From assembly GCF_021919345.1 (NCBI RefSeq), contig NZ_CP089293.1:2604001-2668000 (forward strand): DNA of 64,000 bases, given 5' to 3'. The translations under genes and the position numbers were made by a program. The stretch comes from Paenarthrobacter nicotinovorans (lineage in GTDB: Bacteria; Actinomycetota; Actinomycetes; Actinomycetales; Micrococcaceae). The notes under the pieces were generated by a model that was given only the letters and a program-made list of their open reading frames with translations, did no database searches and was not told the DNA's origin. Positions 63,700 to 64,000 of the stretch are shown in pieces; positions within the stretch are counted from its first letter, which is position 1; each line of letters begins with the position of its first letter.

Positions 63700-64000
63700 C
63701 TATTCGCCGATGGCGTCCAGGCGTGCCTGCTCGTCTGCTTCAATTGCGGACTGGATGACGGGCTCAAGATCGCCATTCATGACGGCGTCGAGGTTGTAGG
63801 CCTTGTAGCCCGTGCGGTGGTCTGCAATGCGGTTTTCCGGGAAATTGTACGTGCGGATGCGCTCCGAACGGTCCATGGTCCGGATTTGCGATTTGCGCTG
63901 CTCGGAGTTGGCGGCGTCGATCTGTTCCTGCTGGTGGGCAAGGAGTCGGGCGCGGAGGACGCGCATGCCGGCTTCGCGGTTCTGCAGCTGCGACTTCTCG
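63700..64000 (-). CDS. prfA: Peptide chain release factor 1, C-terminal fragment
   Basis: About 100 residues of the C-terminal end of RF1 are visible; the gene continues past the window end at its 5' side. The end segment [19 protein letters not shown] with NRIADHRTG is diagnostic for RF1, and the GGQ loop must lie outside. It is 42 bases upstream of prmC. Confidence 0.95.
   Translation of the reverse strand, partial: EKSQLQNREAGMRVLRARLLAHQQEQIDAANSEQRKSQIRTMDRSERIRTYNFPENRIADHRTGYKAYNLDAVMNGDLEPVIQSAIEADEQARLDAIGE

Overview
This window comes from a high-GC Gram-positive actinobacterium, most likely Arthrobacter or Paenarthrobacter. That placement rests on inferred gene order and protein character; no database search was run. 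The right half follows an order known from actinobacteria such as Mycobacterium: prfA-prmC-sua5-(glycosyltransferases)-wecA-atpI/B/E/F/H/A/G/D/C-DUF2550, then nucS, a YbbN-like TPR protein, and pncB divergent from clpS-DUF2017-murI-MBL hydrolase-rph-rdgB. Genus-specific genes are interleaved. No rRNA, tRNA, IS element, prophage or CRISPR array was seen.

Left accessory part (1-12220). A MoaF-like gene end, an APC permease and a divergent FeaR-like AraC regulator suggest an amine or amino-acid uptake locus. Next to it is a six-gene minus-strand unit (10023 down to 3249): amidohydrolase, lipoprotein binding protein, two permeases, ATPase and a formylglycine-type sulfatase. Four of its five junctions are 4-base overlaps or gaps under 30 bases. 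A divergent TetR gene probably controls it, so it reads as an uptake-and-hydrolysis module for a sulfated or amide-bearing organic compound. An MFS transporter ends against the TetR gene.

Middle part (12300-45540). SbcCD nuclease, an aquaporin, two DUF202 membrane proteins, an ADP-ribosylglycohydrolase, a DEDDh exonuclease with a BRCT domain, a GntR-regulated ABC exporter, a DedA protein, the murI/rph/rdgB block with clpS, NAD salvage (pncB-pncA), a DUF3039 protein with an SF2 helicase, amino-sugar catabolism (nagB, nagA), a second ABC exporter, an OYE-type flavin reductase, a YbbN-like protein, an AI-2E family exporter, NucS mismatch endonuclease and a cold-shock protein. Fourteen genes here have a TANNNT box ending 6-7 bases before the start codon, which points to widespread leaderless transcription.

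Right part (45738-64000). All genes are on the minus strand: translation release and tRNA modification (prfA fragment, prmC, sua5), cell-wall glycan genes (WecG/TagA type, GT2, WecA), a small secreted DUF6355-like protein, and the complete F1Fo ATP synthase operon. The operon appears to continue without a terminator into DUF2550, a membrane esterase and a rhomboid-like/DUF2156 aminoacyl-lipid synthase. Several intrinsic terminators with long perfect stems separate convergent units.
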